Below are positions 15,963 to 23,245 of a stretch of 39,635 bases of DNA, one piece after another. The notes beneath the pieces were generated by a model. That model saw nothing but the letters and a program-made list of their open reading frames with translations. It was not told the origin of the DNA and ran no database searches. The position numbers and the translations under genes are program-made. The DNA lies in contig ONCI01000038.1 in assembly GCA_900316255.1 (NCBI GenBank), positions 1 to 39,635 of the forward strand. The letters are read 5' to 3'. This DNA comes from an uncultured Eubacteriales bacterium (GTDB lineage Bacteria; Bacillota; Clostridia; Oscillospirales; Oscillospiraceae). How positions within the stretch are numbered: position 1 is the stretch's first letter; each line of letters starts with the position of its first letter.

Positions 15963-17567
15963 ATGAAAGAAGCTGCAAAAAAGCACGGCCCGCTCCTTTT
16001 GGCGCTGGCCGTGATCCTGGCCGTCTGTCTGCTGTTTGCCCAGCGGAAAAACGGCATGTTCATCGACGAGATCTATACATACGGGCTCTCCAACAGCCAC
16101 TATGCCCCCTTCCTGGAGGATGTGGCCGGCGGCGAGCTGGAGGGCGCCGTCCTCACCCGGCAGGACCTGCTGGACTATGTCACCGTGGGGGAGGATGAGC
16201 TCTTCGATCTGGGCTCCGTGTACTATAACCAGGTGCATGACGTGCACCCGCCCCTCTACTACTGGCTGTTCCACCTGGCCTCCTGCCTGACGCCGGGGGT
16301 CTTCAGCAAGTGGACCGGGCTGATCCTGGATCTGGTCCTCTATCTGCTGACCCTTATCGCCCTGTACCGGCTCTGCCTGCGTCTCTTCGGCAGCAGGCTG
16401 GCCGCCCTCACCGCCGTTCTGCTCTACGGGCTCAGCGGTCTGGGCCTTTCCACCATGCTGATGATCCGCATGTATGTGCTCATCACCCTCTTCTCGGTGC
16501 TGCTGGCCCTGTGGATCACCCGGCTCATGGAGGACGGGCGTCCGGTCTGGAGCCTGCTCTCGGGGCTCACGATCTTCCTGGGCCTGCTGACCCAGTACTA
16601 CTTCGTGTTCTACGCCTTCTTCGTCTGCGCGGCCTTTGTTTTCTACGCCGCGGCGAAGAAGCGCTGGAAGGACCTGGCGGTCTTCGCTCTCTGCGCCTTC
16701 GCGGGGGTGGGACTGATGGTCCTGGTCTTCCCCGCCTGCATCACGCATCTCACCGCGGACAAGCTGGTCTCCGGCGGCAACGCCCTGGAGCAGCTCTCGG
16801 TGTTCTCCCAGTATACGCACCGCCTCCTGGTGTTCTACCATGAGGTGCGCCACGGCATGAAGGCCGCGGTGCTCTGCGCGCTGGCTCTTGTGCTGCTGCT
16901 CCTGGTCTTTTTCCGGAAGCTCCGCGCCGCCGGGAGGGAAAAGCCCCTCCCCTGGCGGAGTCTGGTGATCCTGCTGCCCGCCTTTGCCGCCCTTGTGGTG
17001 GTGGCCCTCATCTCCCCCGTGGAGGAACAGCGCTATATCTACAATCTGGCGCCCTTCTTCGCAGCCTCGGTGGGCCTGCTGGCAGCGCTTCTGGAGCGGG
17101 CTCTGGGCTCCTTCCGCCGGGAGACGCTCCTCAAGAGCGCGGCGCTGCTTGCGGTGCTGGCCGTCTCTCTCTTCTTCGCCCGGAGCCAGCCGCCCAAGTA
17201 TCTCTACCCCGTCGACCCTTGTGACGAGGATCTCTACGCCGTCTATGACGCCATGATGGAGCAGCACGAGGACGAGCCCTGCCTCTATCTGACCTACTAC
17301 TTCTATCCCCCCACCCAGGACCTGGGCGAGCTGCTGTATTTTGACGACGTGCTCGTCACCGCCCAGCCGGACTCCCCCGCGGTGGACCGGTATCTGGCCG
17401 AAAACCCCAGCGAGGAATGCGTGGTCTTCATCGACGTGAACGAGTTCTGGTCCAGCGGCTTTGACCCGGAGGAGATCCTGCCGGCCCTGGCCGCCAGCAC
17501 GGACTACAGCTCCTGGGAGCTGCTGTATGAAAACAACCTCTCTGTGACCTATCTGCTGAGAAAGTGA
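15963..17567 (+). CDS. GT39/ArnT-like membrane glycosyltransferase
   Basis: A 534-residue multi-pass protein of the GT-C class. The first membrane helix (about 10-26) is followed by MFIDEIYTYG with the Asp-Glu pair at residues 35-36, the catalytic position in the first outer loop of PMT/ArnT enzymes, and by a VHPPLYYW segment (about 99-106) typical of the family. At least eight further helices follow, with a C-terminal soluble part from about 420. It should take a sugar from a polyprenyl-phosphate carrier outside the membrane and pass it to an envelope acceptor. The next two genes encode enzymes that make and flip such a carrier. The ATG has GGGAGG 5 bases upstream. Confidence 0.82.
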   Translation: MKEAAKKHGPLLLALAVILAVCLLFAQRKNGMFIDEIYTYGLSNSHYAPFLEDVAGGELEGAVLTRQDLLDYVTVGEDELFDLGSVYYNQVHDVHPPLYYWLFHLASCLTPGVFSKWTGLILDLVLYLLTLIALYRLCLRLFGSRLAALTAVLLYGLSGLGLSTMLMIRMYVLITLFSVLLALWITRLMEDGRPVWSLLSGLTIFLGLLTQYYFVFYAFFVCAAFVFYAAAKKRWKDLAVFALCAFAGVGLMVLVFPACITHLTADKLVSGGNALEQLSVFSQYTHRLLVFYHEVRHGMKAAVLCALALVLLLLVFFRKLRAAGREKPLPWRSLVILLPAFAALVVVALISPVEEQRYIYNLAPFFAASVGLLAALLERALGSFRRETLLKSAALLAVLAVSLFFARSQPPKYLYPVDPCDEDLYAVYDAMMEQHEDEPCLYLTYYFYPPTQDLGELLYFDDVLVTAQPDSPAVDRYLAENPSEECVVFIDVNEFWSSGFDPEEILPALAASTDYSSWELLYENNLSVTYLLRK

Positions 17568-18502
17568 GAAAGCCTATGCTCTCTGTGATCCTTCCCTCTT
17601 ATAATGAAGAAAAAATGATCCCCATCGCCGCCGGGACCGTAACGGAGATCCTGGACGAGGCGGGGATCGACCACGAACTGCTGTTTGTGGACGACGGCTC
17701 CCGGGACAAGACCTGGGAGGAGATCGAAAAGGCCGCCGCGCAGAATCCCCATGTGGTGGGCCTCCATTTCAGCCGCAATTTCGGCAAGGAAGCCGCCATG
17801 TTCGCCGGTCTGGAGCAGGCACGGGGCGACTGTGTGGTGGTCATGGACTGCGACCTGCAGCACCCGCCGGAGAAGATCGTGGAGATGTACCGTCTCTGGC
17901 AGGAGGGCTACGAGGTGGTGGAGGGCATCAAGGTGGACCGGGGCACGGAGACCGGCATGCACCGCTTCGCCGCCAAGAGCTTTTACGGCATCATCAGCCG
18001 GGCCACCGGCCTGAACATGGCCGACTCCTCCGACTTCAAGCTTCTGGACCGCAAGGTGGTGGACAGCCTGAACGCTATGCCCGAGCGCAATGTCTTCTTC
18101 CGGGCGCTGAGCTTCTGGGTGGGCTTCAAGCGCACCACCGTCCGCTACCGGGTGCAGGAGCGCACCGCCGGGGAGAGCAAGTGGTCCACCCGCTCCCTCA
18201 TCAAATACGCCATCAACAACATCGGCTCCTTCTCCTCCGCCCCGCTGCAGATCATCACGGGCCTGGGCGTTCTGATGCTGGTCATCTCCGTCATTTTCGG
18301 CGTGGTGGCCCTGGCGCAGAAGATCGCCGGAACCGCCATCGGCGGCTTCACCACGGTGATTTTGCTGCTGCTCTTCACCGGCAGCCTGATCATGATCTCC
18401 CTCGGCATCATCGGATATTACATCGCCCGGATCTATGAGGAGCTGAAGGGCCGTCCCCGCTACATCATTTCCCGCGTCTGCGGCAGGGAGGACGAAGCAT
18501 GA
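17564..18502 (+). CDS. GtrB-like polyprenyl-phosphate glycosyltransferase (GT2)
   Basis: The 312-residue GT2 enzyme resembles GtrB/CsbB/DPM synthases, which transfer a sugar from a nucleotide donor to undecaprenyl phosphate. The GT-A fold shows LPSYNEE (about 10-16), FVDDGSRD (about 42-49) and VVMDCDLQHP (about 93-102). Two C-terminal membrane helices (about 230-255 and 265-290) are the family hallmark. The GTG start overlaps the previous stop (GTGA); an ATG four codons later is possible, and neither has a strong ribosome binding site. The stop overlaps the GtrA-like start (ATGA). Confidence 0.9.
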   Translation: MRKPMLSVILPSYNEEKMIPIAAGTVTEILDEAGIDHELLFVDDGSRDKTWEEIEKAAAQNPHVVGLHFSRNFGKEAAMFAGLEQARGDCVVVMDCDLQHPPEKIVEMYRLWQEGYEVVEGIKVDRGTETGMHRFAAKSFYGIISRATGLNMADSSDFKLLDRKVVDSLNAMPERNVFFRALSFWVGFKRTTVRYRVQERTAGESKWSTRSLIKYAINNIGSFSSAPLQIITGLGVLMLVISVIFGVVALAQKIAGTAIGGFTTVILLLLFTGSLIMISLGIIGYYIARIYEELKGRPRYIISRVCGREDEA

Positions 18503-18930
18503 TCGACAAAATCAGGGCGCTCTGCGTGAAGCACCGGGAGATCCTGGTCTATCTCATCGTAGGCGGGCTCACCACCCTGGTCTCCTGGGCGGCCAAATTT
18601 CTCTGGAACCTGGCCTTCTACGGCGGCACCCCCGATCCCACGGCCCTGCAGAACACCATCCTCTCCGTGGTGGAAAACGCGGCAGGTATCGCCTTCGCCT
18701 ATCCCACCAACCGCAGGTGGGTCTTTCAGAGCAAGAACCCCAACATCCTTGCCGAGGCCGGCAGCTTCGTGGGTTCCCGGCTTCTCACCATGCTGCTGGG
18801 CTGGCTGCTGAATCTGCTCTTCACAAACGTGCTGGGCGTTCCCATGATGGTCTCCACCGTCATCGCCTCCGTCTTCGTGGTGGTGGGCAACTACATCATC
18901 TCCAAGCTCCTGGTCTTCCGGAAGAAATAA
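18499..18930 (+). CDS. GtrA-family membrane protein (putative lipid-linked sugar flippase)
   Basis: A 143-residue protein with four hydrophobic segments (about 15-35, 50-68, 85-105 and 112-135). The central motif AYPTNRRWVFQ is typical of the GtrA family. GtrA proteins are thought to flip polyprenyl-linked sugars to the outer leaflet. It overlaps gtrB-like by four bases and ends the GT-C/GtrB/GtrA glycosylation set. No simple terminator follows; a hairpin lies at 19066-19108. Confidence 0.9.
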   Translation: MIDKIRALCVKHREILVYLIVGGLTTLVSWAAKFLWNLAFYGGTPDPTALQNTILSVVENAAGIAFAYPTNRRWVFQSKNPNILAEAGSFVGSRLLTMLLGWLLNLLFTNVLGVPMMVSTVIASVFVVVGNYIISKLLVFRKK

Positions 18931-18976
18931 ATCAAAAAAGGGTCCGTTGCAAAATAAGCGCATGGGCCAGTCAGCA

Positions 18977-19162
18977 CCGTAGGGGAGGCTTGCTTCCCCC
19001 TCCGGGGGAAGTGGCCGAAGGCCGATAGGGGTCCCTCCCGGCAGTTGAAAACATAGAATTGCAAAAAAGTTCGGCGAACTCGCAGATTGTGCGAATTCGC
19101 CGAACTTTCTCTTGCAATATGGACAGACTCCGCCGGGAGGGCACAAGGCCCTCCCCTACGGT
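18977..19162. repeat. Nested inverted repeat bounded by two GTAG palindromes
   Basis: GTAG-type units at 18977-19005 (plus) and 19131-19162 (minus) face each other, so CCGTAGGGGAGG at the left can pair with CCTCCCCTACGG at the right. Inside, CCCTCCCGGC pairs with GCCGGGAGGG, and a hairpin occupies 19066-19108. It resembles a paired REP (BIME-like) unit. It fills the gene-free stretch 18931-19213. Confidence 0.6.
19066..19108. terminator. Strong hairpin, possible bidirectional terminator
   Basis: AAAGTTCGGCGAACTCGCA (19066-19084) pairs with TGCGAATTCGCCGAACTTT (19090-19108), with one mismatch. The flanks are AAA on the left and CTCTTGC on the right, so the T tract is poor. It lies between convergent genes and may end transcription in both directions. 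Confidence 0.4.
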
Positions 19163-19213
19163 ATCAACGGACTTCCGCCTATGATTTCTCCCTTCCCTGT
19201 ATACGGAAGGCTC

Positions 19214-19489
19214 TTACTTCTTCCCGTAGCGGAAGGCGAAGATCAGACTCGTCACCGAGAGGGCCACCGCGGTGGCCACCAGCATGGCCTCATAAGAGAA
19301 GGGCAGGATCTTCCGCAGCAGGAAGACCAGCAGCAGGGCCGCCAGGTCCACCACCATGCGGGCAAGGTTTCCCGCCATGAGGATATTGCTGTCGTTCTTC
19401 CCCAGGCTCTTTTTTAAAATCAGGATGTTCAGTCCGCCCCAGAGCGCGCCCCAAACAAGGCCTGCCAAAGCTCCCCACAGGTAGTTCAT
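19214..19489 (-). CDS. Small membrane protein, possibly AtpI-like
   Basis: A 91-residue protein with three hydrophobic segments (about 3-27, 40-60 and 66-86), with NLARMVVDLAALLLVFLL in the middle. The size and this segment recall the ATP synthase subunit I (AtpI) family, but no ATP synthase genes are nearby, so the name is tentative. The ATG at 19489 is chosen because earlier in-frame sequence runs back through the promoter region and is not protein-like. On the minus strand TACAAT (19531-19526), preceded by a TG extension, is a plausible -10. The gene is convergent with the gtrA-like gene. Confidence 0.6.
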   Translation of the reverse strand: MNYLWGALAGLVWGALWGGLNILILKKSLGKNDSNILMAGNLARMVVDLAALLLVFLLRKILPFSYEAMLVATAVALSVTSLIFAFRYGKK

Positions 19490-19647
19490 CGCGTTTCCCC
19501 TTTTCTTTGCGCTTTTGTTGCTTTGATTGTAGCATATTTTTACGCCGCGGAAAAGTGCCTTTCGTATAAAACACGCAAAACGGGGCAAACTGATCCCAAC
19601 CGCCGACGTGTTCCGTCGTCCGGCAAGTATCATGATGAGGTGATCGG

Positions 19648-19821
19648 ATGAGTCCCAAAGAACTGCTCTATATCGAAGACGCCCTGGGCCACGCCCAGTA
19701 CCTGCGCACCCAGTGCGAGACCGCCGCGCAGCAGCTGCAGGATCCCGCCCTGCAGACCCAGGCAAGGCAGCTGGCCGAAAGCAATCAGGCCCTGTTCCGC
19801 CGCTTTTTCAATCTGGTATAA
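19648..19821 (+). CDS. Small spore coat-like protein
   Basis: A 57-residue protein with an N-terminal KELLYIEDALGHAQYLRTQCE stretch followed by Gln-rich helix, resembling the short partner that often precedes CotF-like coat proteins in Clostridia. GAGGTGA lies 6 bases before the ATG. It is followed after 10 bases by the CotF-like gene, so both are one operon, probably expressed during sporulation (inference; no sporulation sigma-factor promoter could be assigned with confidence). Confidence 0.6.
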   Translation: MSPKELLYIEDALGHAQYLRTQCETAAQQLQDPALQTQARQLAESNQALFRRFFNLV

Positions 19822-19831
19822 GGAGGAGCTT

Positions 19832-20080
19832 ATGAACGACAAGGAGATCATGGAGGGCATCCTCCTCACCACCAAGGGGGTCTGCGACCTGTACCTGCAC
19901 GGCTCCGTGGAATCCGCCACACCCCAGGTCCACGAGGCCTTCAGCACCGCGCTGAACGACGCCATCTGCATGCAAAACGGCATATATTCCGCCATGCAGA
20001 GCCGCGGCTGGTATCCCGCCGACCAAGCCCAGCCCCAGAGCATCCAGCAGGTCCGGCAGAAGTACAGCGCCCAGGCGTAA
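19832..20080 (+). CDS. CotF-like spore coat protein
   Basis: An 82-residue all-helical protein starting MNDKEIMEGILLTTKG, with the RGWYPAD ending typical of small CotF-family coat proteins. AAGGAGG lies 7 bases before the ATG. It is the second gene of a two-gene set with the 57-residue protein. The terminator hairpin begins 13 bases after the stop and is the one duplicated around the element at 20125-20258. Confidence 0.75.
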   Translation: MNDKEIMEGILLTTKGVCDLYLHGSVESATPQVHEAFSTALNDAICMQNGIYSAMQSRGWYPADQAQPQSIQQVRQKYSAQA

Positions 20081-20093
20081 GGCTCTGCCGGGA

Positions 20094-20124
20094 AAGCCCG
20101 GGAAGAACGAATCTTCCCGGGCTT
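20094..20124 (+). terminator. Duplicated terminator hairpin, left copy (no T tract)
   Basis: Arms AAGCCCGGGAAGA and TCTTCCCGGGCTT with loop ACGAA. It is identical over 31 bases to 20259-20289, but is followed directly by CAAGCTG rather than by T residues, so it should terminate poorly. Confidence 0.6.
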
Positions 20125-20258
20125 CAAGCTGTCGACAAAGTGTCGACAGCTTGAAAAGCCAAAATGGAAACTTCCGAAAAAGTTCCCATTTTGGCATAGA
20201 TTGAACGTGAAGGGGGGCATACCCTCCCCCCTTCACAATCCCCCCATGCGTGTCCATG
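20125..20258 (+). mobile_element. 134-bp palindromic element, copy 1
   Basis: It holds three hairpins in series: AAGCTGTCGAC/GTCGACAGCTT; GCCAAAATGG/CCATTTTGGC (20158-20195) with an inner AACTT/AAGTT stem; and GTGAAGGGGGG/CCCCCCTTCAC (20207-20236). It ends near CATGCGTGTCCATG. A second copy of the same length and orientation is at 22591-22724, differing at only a few positions. It is non-coding. It lies exactly between two identical 31-bp copies of a terminator hairpin. The family is not one I recognise. Confidence 0.6.
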
Positions 20259-20300
20259 AAGCCCGGGAAGAACGAATCTTCCCGGGCTTTTCTCTTTCTT
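20259..20300 (+). terminator. Duplicated terminator hairpin, right copy with T tract
   Basis: Same 31-base hairpin as 20094-20124, here followed by TTCTCTTTCTTC. This copy is probably the working terminator of the spore coat operon. Confidence 0.75.
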
Positions 20301-20349
20301 CTATGGTTCCGGAGCAAAATCGGCTGCGTGCGCAGGCTGCTCCGCGCTC

Positions 20350-20378
20350 TTGACATCCTTCCGGAACTAACATACAAT
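20350..20378 (+). promoter_or_regulatory. Promoter of the ktrB-ktrA operon
   Basis: TTGACA (20350-20355), 17 bases, TACAAT (20373-20378). The predicted transcript starts near 20385, downstream of the in-frame TTG at 20384, which rules that codon out as start. Confidence 0.85.
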
Positions 20379-20431
20379 ACAATTTGAGAAAAGGGCGCAA
20401 ATCGGCGTGCCGTGCAGAGGGATGTGATGCC

Positions 20432-21844
20432 ATGAGACCAATCAGCGAGAACAGGCACTCGGAAGGCCTGACGCCTTCCAAAGGCCCCTTCCGTCTTTCG
20501 CCCGCTCATATCATCCCGCTCAGCTTTCTGCTCGCCATAGCGGTGGGAACGCTGCTGCTCCTGCTTCCCGCCTCCTCGGCGAAAGGAGTGGAGACGGATT
20601 TCCTCACAGCGCTCTTTACCTCCACGACCTCCGTCTGCGTGACAGGTCTGGTGGTGGTGGATACATACGCCCACTGGAGCCTGTTCGGCAAGATCGTCAT
20701 CCTGATTCTGATCCAGCTCGGCGGTCTTGGGATCGTTTCGGCCATCTCCATGGTGATGCTCTTCCTTCGCCGCCGCTTTTCCCTGCGCAGCAGGACGCTG
20801 CTCCTGGACGCGCTGAATCTGGACAGCCGTCTCGGCCTCCTGTCCTTCCTCGCAAGGATCTTCAAATGGACCTTTCTGGTCGAGTTCCTCGGAGCCGCTC
20901 TTTACTGCATCGAATTCATCCCCCGCTTCGGTGTGCTGCGGGGAATATGGATCTCCGTTTTCACCTCGATCTCCGCTTTCTGCAACGCCGGACTGGATAT
21001 TCTGGGGCCGGACAGTCTCAGCCGCTACGCAGGCTCTCCGCTGGTCATCTGGGTGACCATGGCGCTGATCGTATTGGGCGGTCTGGGCTATATCGTCTGG
21101 TTTGACATCGGCCGCTGCGTTCGTGACGGGATCCGCTTTCGGTTTTCTCCCCGGCAGGCCATCCGGCGGCTGGGTGCGCACACGCGGCTCGTCCTTCGTC
21201 TGACGGCAGGCCTGATCCTCCTGGGCGCCGTTCTGATCTTCCTGGCAGAGTCCCGGAACCCGGCGACTATGGGAAGCATGTCTCCGGGAGACAAGATCCT
21301 GAACTGCCTGTTCCAGTCTGTGACGTTCCGAACAGCAGGCTTTTACACCGTGCCGCAGGAAAATCTCAGCGACTTCTCCTGTCTGGTCGGCTATCTCTGG
21401 ATGTTTATCGGCGGCTCGCCCATCGGCACGGCGGGCGGCGTCAAAACCGTTACCATGTACCTGGTGTTTGCCAACGCCATCTCTTACGCGCACGCCAGAA
21501 AAGCCAGCGTATTGTTCCGCCGGAAGATCTCCGACGAGCTGATGCAGAAGGCCGCGGCTATCGTGATGATCAGCTTTCTCACGCTGCTCGTCTCTTCCCT
21601 GCTGCTGTTGGCTCTTGAGCCTGTTTCCATGACAGACGGGCTCTTCGAGGCGATCAGCGCGGTCGCCACCGTCGGTCTTTCCCGCGCTCTGACGCCGTCT
21701 CTCCACACCGCGGGGCGGATCATCATCATCGCAACGATGTATCTGGGGCGCATCGGCCCCATTTCCATGGCGCTGTTCCTGGCCCGGCCGAAACCGGAGA
21801 AAAACAGCATCTCGTACGCAGAGGGCAAGTTCTATGTGGGATAG
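20432..21844 (+). CDS. ktrB: Potassium uptake channel subunit KtrB/TrkH family
   Basis: A 470-residue membrane protein with the four-fold M1-P-M2 layout of the SKT superfamily. The four pore loops are visible as TTSVCVTGLVV, AFCNAGLDILG, TFRTAGFYTVP and ATVGLSRAL; each has the filter glycine. This pattern is closer to KtrB than to the TrkH at 23242-24693. The ATG at 20432 is chosen because AGAGGG lies 10 bases upstream and earlier in-frame codons lie at or before the predicted transcript start. ktrA follows after 12 bases. The operon is bracketed by two copies of the 134-bp element. Confidence 0.92.
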   Translation: MRPISENRHSEGLTPSKGPFRLSPAHIIPLSFLLAIAVGTLLLLLPASSAKGVETDFLTALFTSTTSVCVTGLVVVDTYAHWSLFGKIVILILIQLGGLGIVSAISMVMLFLRRRFSLRSRTLLLDALNLDSRLGLLSFLARIFKWTFLVEFLGAALYCIEFIPRFGVLRGIWISVFTSISAFCNAGLDILGPDSLSRYAGSPLVIWVTMALIVLGGLGYIVWFDIGRCVRDGIRFRFSPRQAIRRLGAHTRLVLRLTAGLILLGAVLIFLAESRNPATMGSMSPGDKILNCLFQSVTFRTAGFYTVPQENLSDFSCLVGYLWMFIGGSPIGTAGGVKTVTMYLVFANAISYAHARKASVLFRRKISDELMQKAAAIVMISFLTLLVSSLLLLALEPVSMTDGLFEAISAVATVGLSRALTPSLHTAGRIIIIATMYLGRIGPISMALFLARPKPEKNSISYAEGKFYVG

Positions 21845-21856
21845 GAAGGAAGGCTT

Positions 21857-22498
21857 ATGAGCAAATCGATCGCAGTTTTGGGGCTGGGCAAGTTCGGTCG
21901 CAGTCTCGCGGAAAACCTGTATTCTCTGGGCATGGATCTGATGGTCGTGGACCGGGACCCGGAAGTGGTTCGTGAATTTGCGTCCAAATCCACCATCGCC
22001 GTTTGTGCGAATCTGGAAAACGAGGACGAGATCCATGCTCTGGATCTGAAGCACATGGACATTGTAGTGGTCAGCATGGGCACTTCTCTTGCTCCCAGCG
22101 TCATGAGCGTTGTGGAGGCAAAGAAGCAGCAGGTTCCCTTCGTGATGGCCAAGGCGCTCTCCGATCAGATGGGCTTGATCCTGAAGATGGTCGGCGCGGA
22201 TCAGGTGATCAATCCGGAGGCGGAGAGCGGCATGCGCGTGGCCCGGGCTTTGGCCTCGCCCACGATCCTGGATCTGTTCGACGTGGGAGAAAACCTCTGC
22301 ATGATCGAGATGGTCCCGGACAAAAAGTGGATCGGGAAGACCCTGCTGGAGCTGAATCTGCGGCAGAAGCGCGGGATCAACGTGATCGCCATGAAGGAAC
22401 CCGGGACGACCTGGTCCTATCTGGATGCCCACTCTCCCATCAAGGACAATGCCACGCTGCTTGTGGTTCTGGAAAAAAAGCTCTTGAGTCAGTTCTAA
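21857..22498 (+). CDS. ktrA: Potassium channel regulatory subunit KtrA (RCK)
   Basis: A 213-residue cytoplasmic protein with RCK_N Rossmann domain (GLGKFGRSL at about 8-16; acidic MVVDRD at the end of beta-2) and RCK_C domain (about 135-213). KtrA rings bind adenine nucleotides and gate KtrB. The size matches KtrA rather than the double-length TrkA encoded at 24690-26054. It follows ktrB by 12 bases and is followed by the terminator/element structure at 22567-22785. Confidence 0.93.
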   Translation: MSKSIAVLGLGKFGRSLAENLYSLGMDLMVVDRDPEVVREFASKSTIAVCANLENEDEIHALDLKHMDIVVVSMGTSLAPSVMSVVEAKKQQVPFVMAKALSDQMGLILKMVGADQVINPEAESGMRVARALASPTILDLFDVGENLCMIEMVPDKKWIGKTLLELNLRQKRGINVIAMKEPGTTWSYLDAHSPIKDNATLLVVLEKKLLSQF

Positions 22499-22566
22499 GT
22501 GCCGGGGTCATGCCGCTCGTTTCTTGAGCGATCCCCACGCCGGAGTCAGCAGTCAAACGCAAAAAA

Positions 22567-22590
22567 AGATCAGGAAGAAATTCCTGATCT
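22567..22590 (+). terminator. Duplicated ktr terminator hairpin, left copy (no T tract)
   Basis: AGATCAGGAA and TTCCTGATCT around a short loop, preceded by a run of A but followed by CAAGCTG. Identical over 24 bases to 22754-22777. Confidence 0.6.
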
Positions 22591-22724
22591 CAAGCTGTCG
22601 ACAAAGTGTCGACAGCTTGAAAGCAAAAATGGGAACTTCCAAAAAAAGTTCCCATTTTTGCGTAGATTGGACGTGAAGGGGGGCATACCCTCCCCCCTTC
22701 ACAATCCCCCCATGCGTGTCTATG
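22591..22724 (+). mobile_element. 134-bp palindromic element, copy 2
   Basis: Same three hairpins and orientation as 20125-20258. The central one here is a perfect 16-bp stem, GCAAAAATGGGAACTT/AAGTTCCCATTTTTGC (22623-22661). After the shared 134 bases come 29 extra bases (22725-22753) not present in copy 1, then the second copy of the ktr terminator hairpin. Confidence 0.6.
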
Positions 22725-22753
22725 CTATGCCGCATTGGTTTGTCTACAGTCTG

Positions 22754-22785
22754 AGATCAGGAAGAAATTCCTGATCTTTTTTCTG
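22754..22785 (+). terminator. Duplicated ktr terminator hairpin, right copy with T tract
   Basis: The same 24-base hairpin as 22567-22590, followed by TTTTT and CTG. Likely the working terminator for ktrBA. Confidence 0.8.
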
Positions 22786-22846
22786 TTCATACGCGGCGGA
22801 GCTTTCCGCTTTCCCTGTTTTGTCTCTCTTTCCTCTTGCCCCTGTC

Positions 22847-23245
22847 TTATCCCGCTGTTACCAGGTCGCGGATCTCTGCCAGACGCTTTTCGCCGATGCC
22901 GGGAACCTGCAGCAACTCCTCCACCTTTTGGAAGGGGCCATGCTCCTCCCGCCAGGCGACGATGGCGGTGGAAAGCTTCTCTCCGATGCCCGGCAGCAGC
23001 TGCAGCTGGGCCGCCGTGGCGGTATTCAGGTCCAGCTTCTCTCCGGGCAGCAGTTCCGTGGGGAGTCGGTCGGCGTCGTCGCCGCCCGTAAGCGTACGCT
23101 CGGGGATCGAGGCCGCAGCCTGGATCTCCGTCGGCGCGGCGGCGCCCGCTCCCGGCAGAAGCAGCAGGCTCAGTCCGAAGAGCAGGCAGAGCAGCGCCGC
23201 AAGGACCAGGGTCAGCCTGCCGGAGAGTCTCTTTTCCTCTTTCAT
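22847..23245 (-). CDS. ComEA-like helix-hairpin-helix protein
   Basis: The 132-residue protein has a basic N-terminus, one membrane helix (about 12-32), a linker, and a C-terminal pair of helix-hairpin-helix motifs: LNTATAAQLQLLPGIG (about 73-88) and VEELLQVPGIGEKRL (about 108-122). This is the ComEA layout of membrane-anchored DNA receptors used in DNA uptake. It lacks the extra N-terminal domain of the longer Bacillus ComEA. Its ATG overlaps the trkH stop (ATGA). No comEC is visible in the window, so a role in competence is not shown. Confidence 0.85.
   Translation of the reverse strand: MKEEKRLSGRLTLVLAALLCLLFGLSLLLLPGAGAAAPTEIQAAASIPERTLTGGDDADRLPTELLPGEKLDLNTATAAQLQLLPGIGEKLSTAIVAWREEHGPFQKVEELLQVPGIGEKRLAEIRDLVTAG

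Noticed and set aside
19533-19600. GCATATT-type match to a sporulation sigma-E -35 upstream of the spore coat genes
   Set aside because: No matching -10 lies at the required distance; the match may be chance.
19808-22432. An 874-codon minus-strand open frame over the spore coat and ktr genes
   Set aside because: It runs through both the palindromic element and two well-supported plus-strand genes and looks like no known protein.
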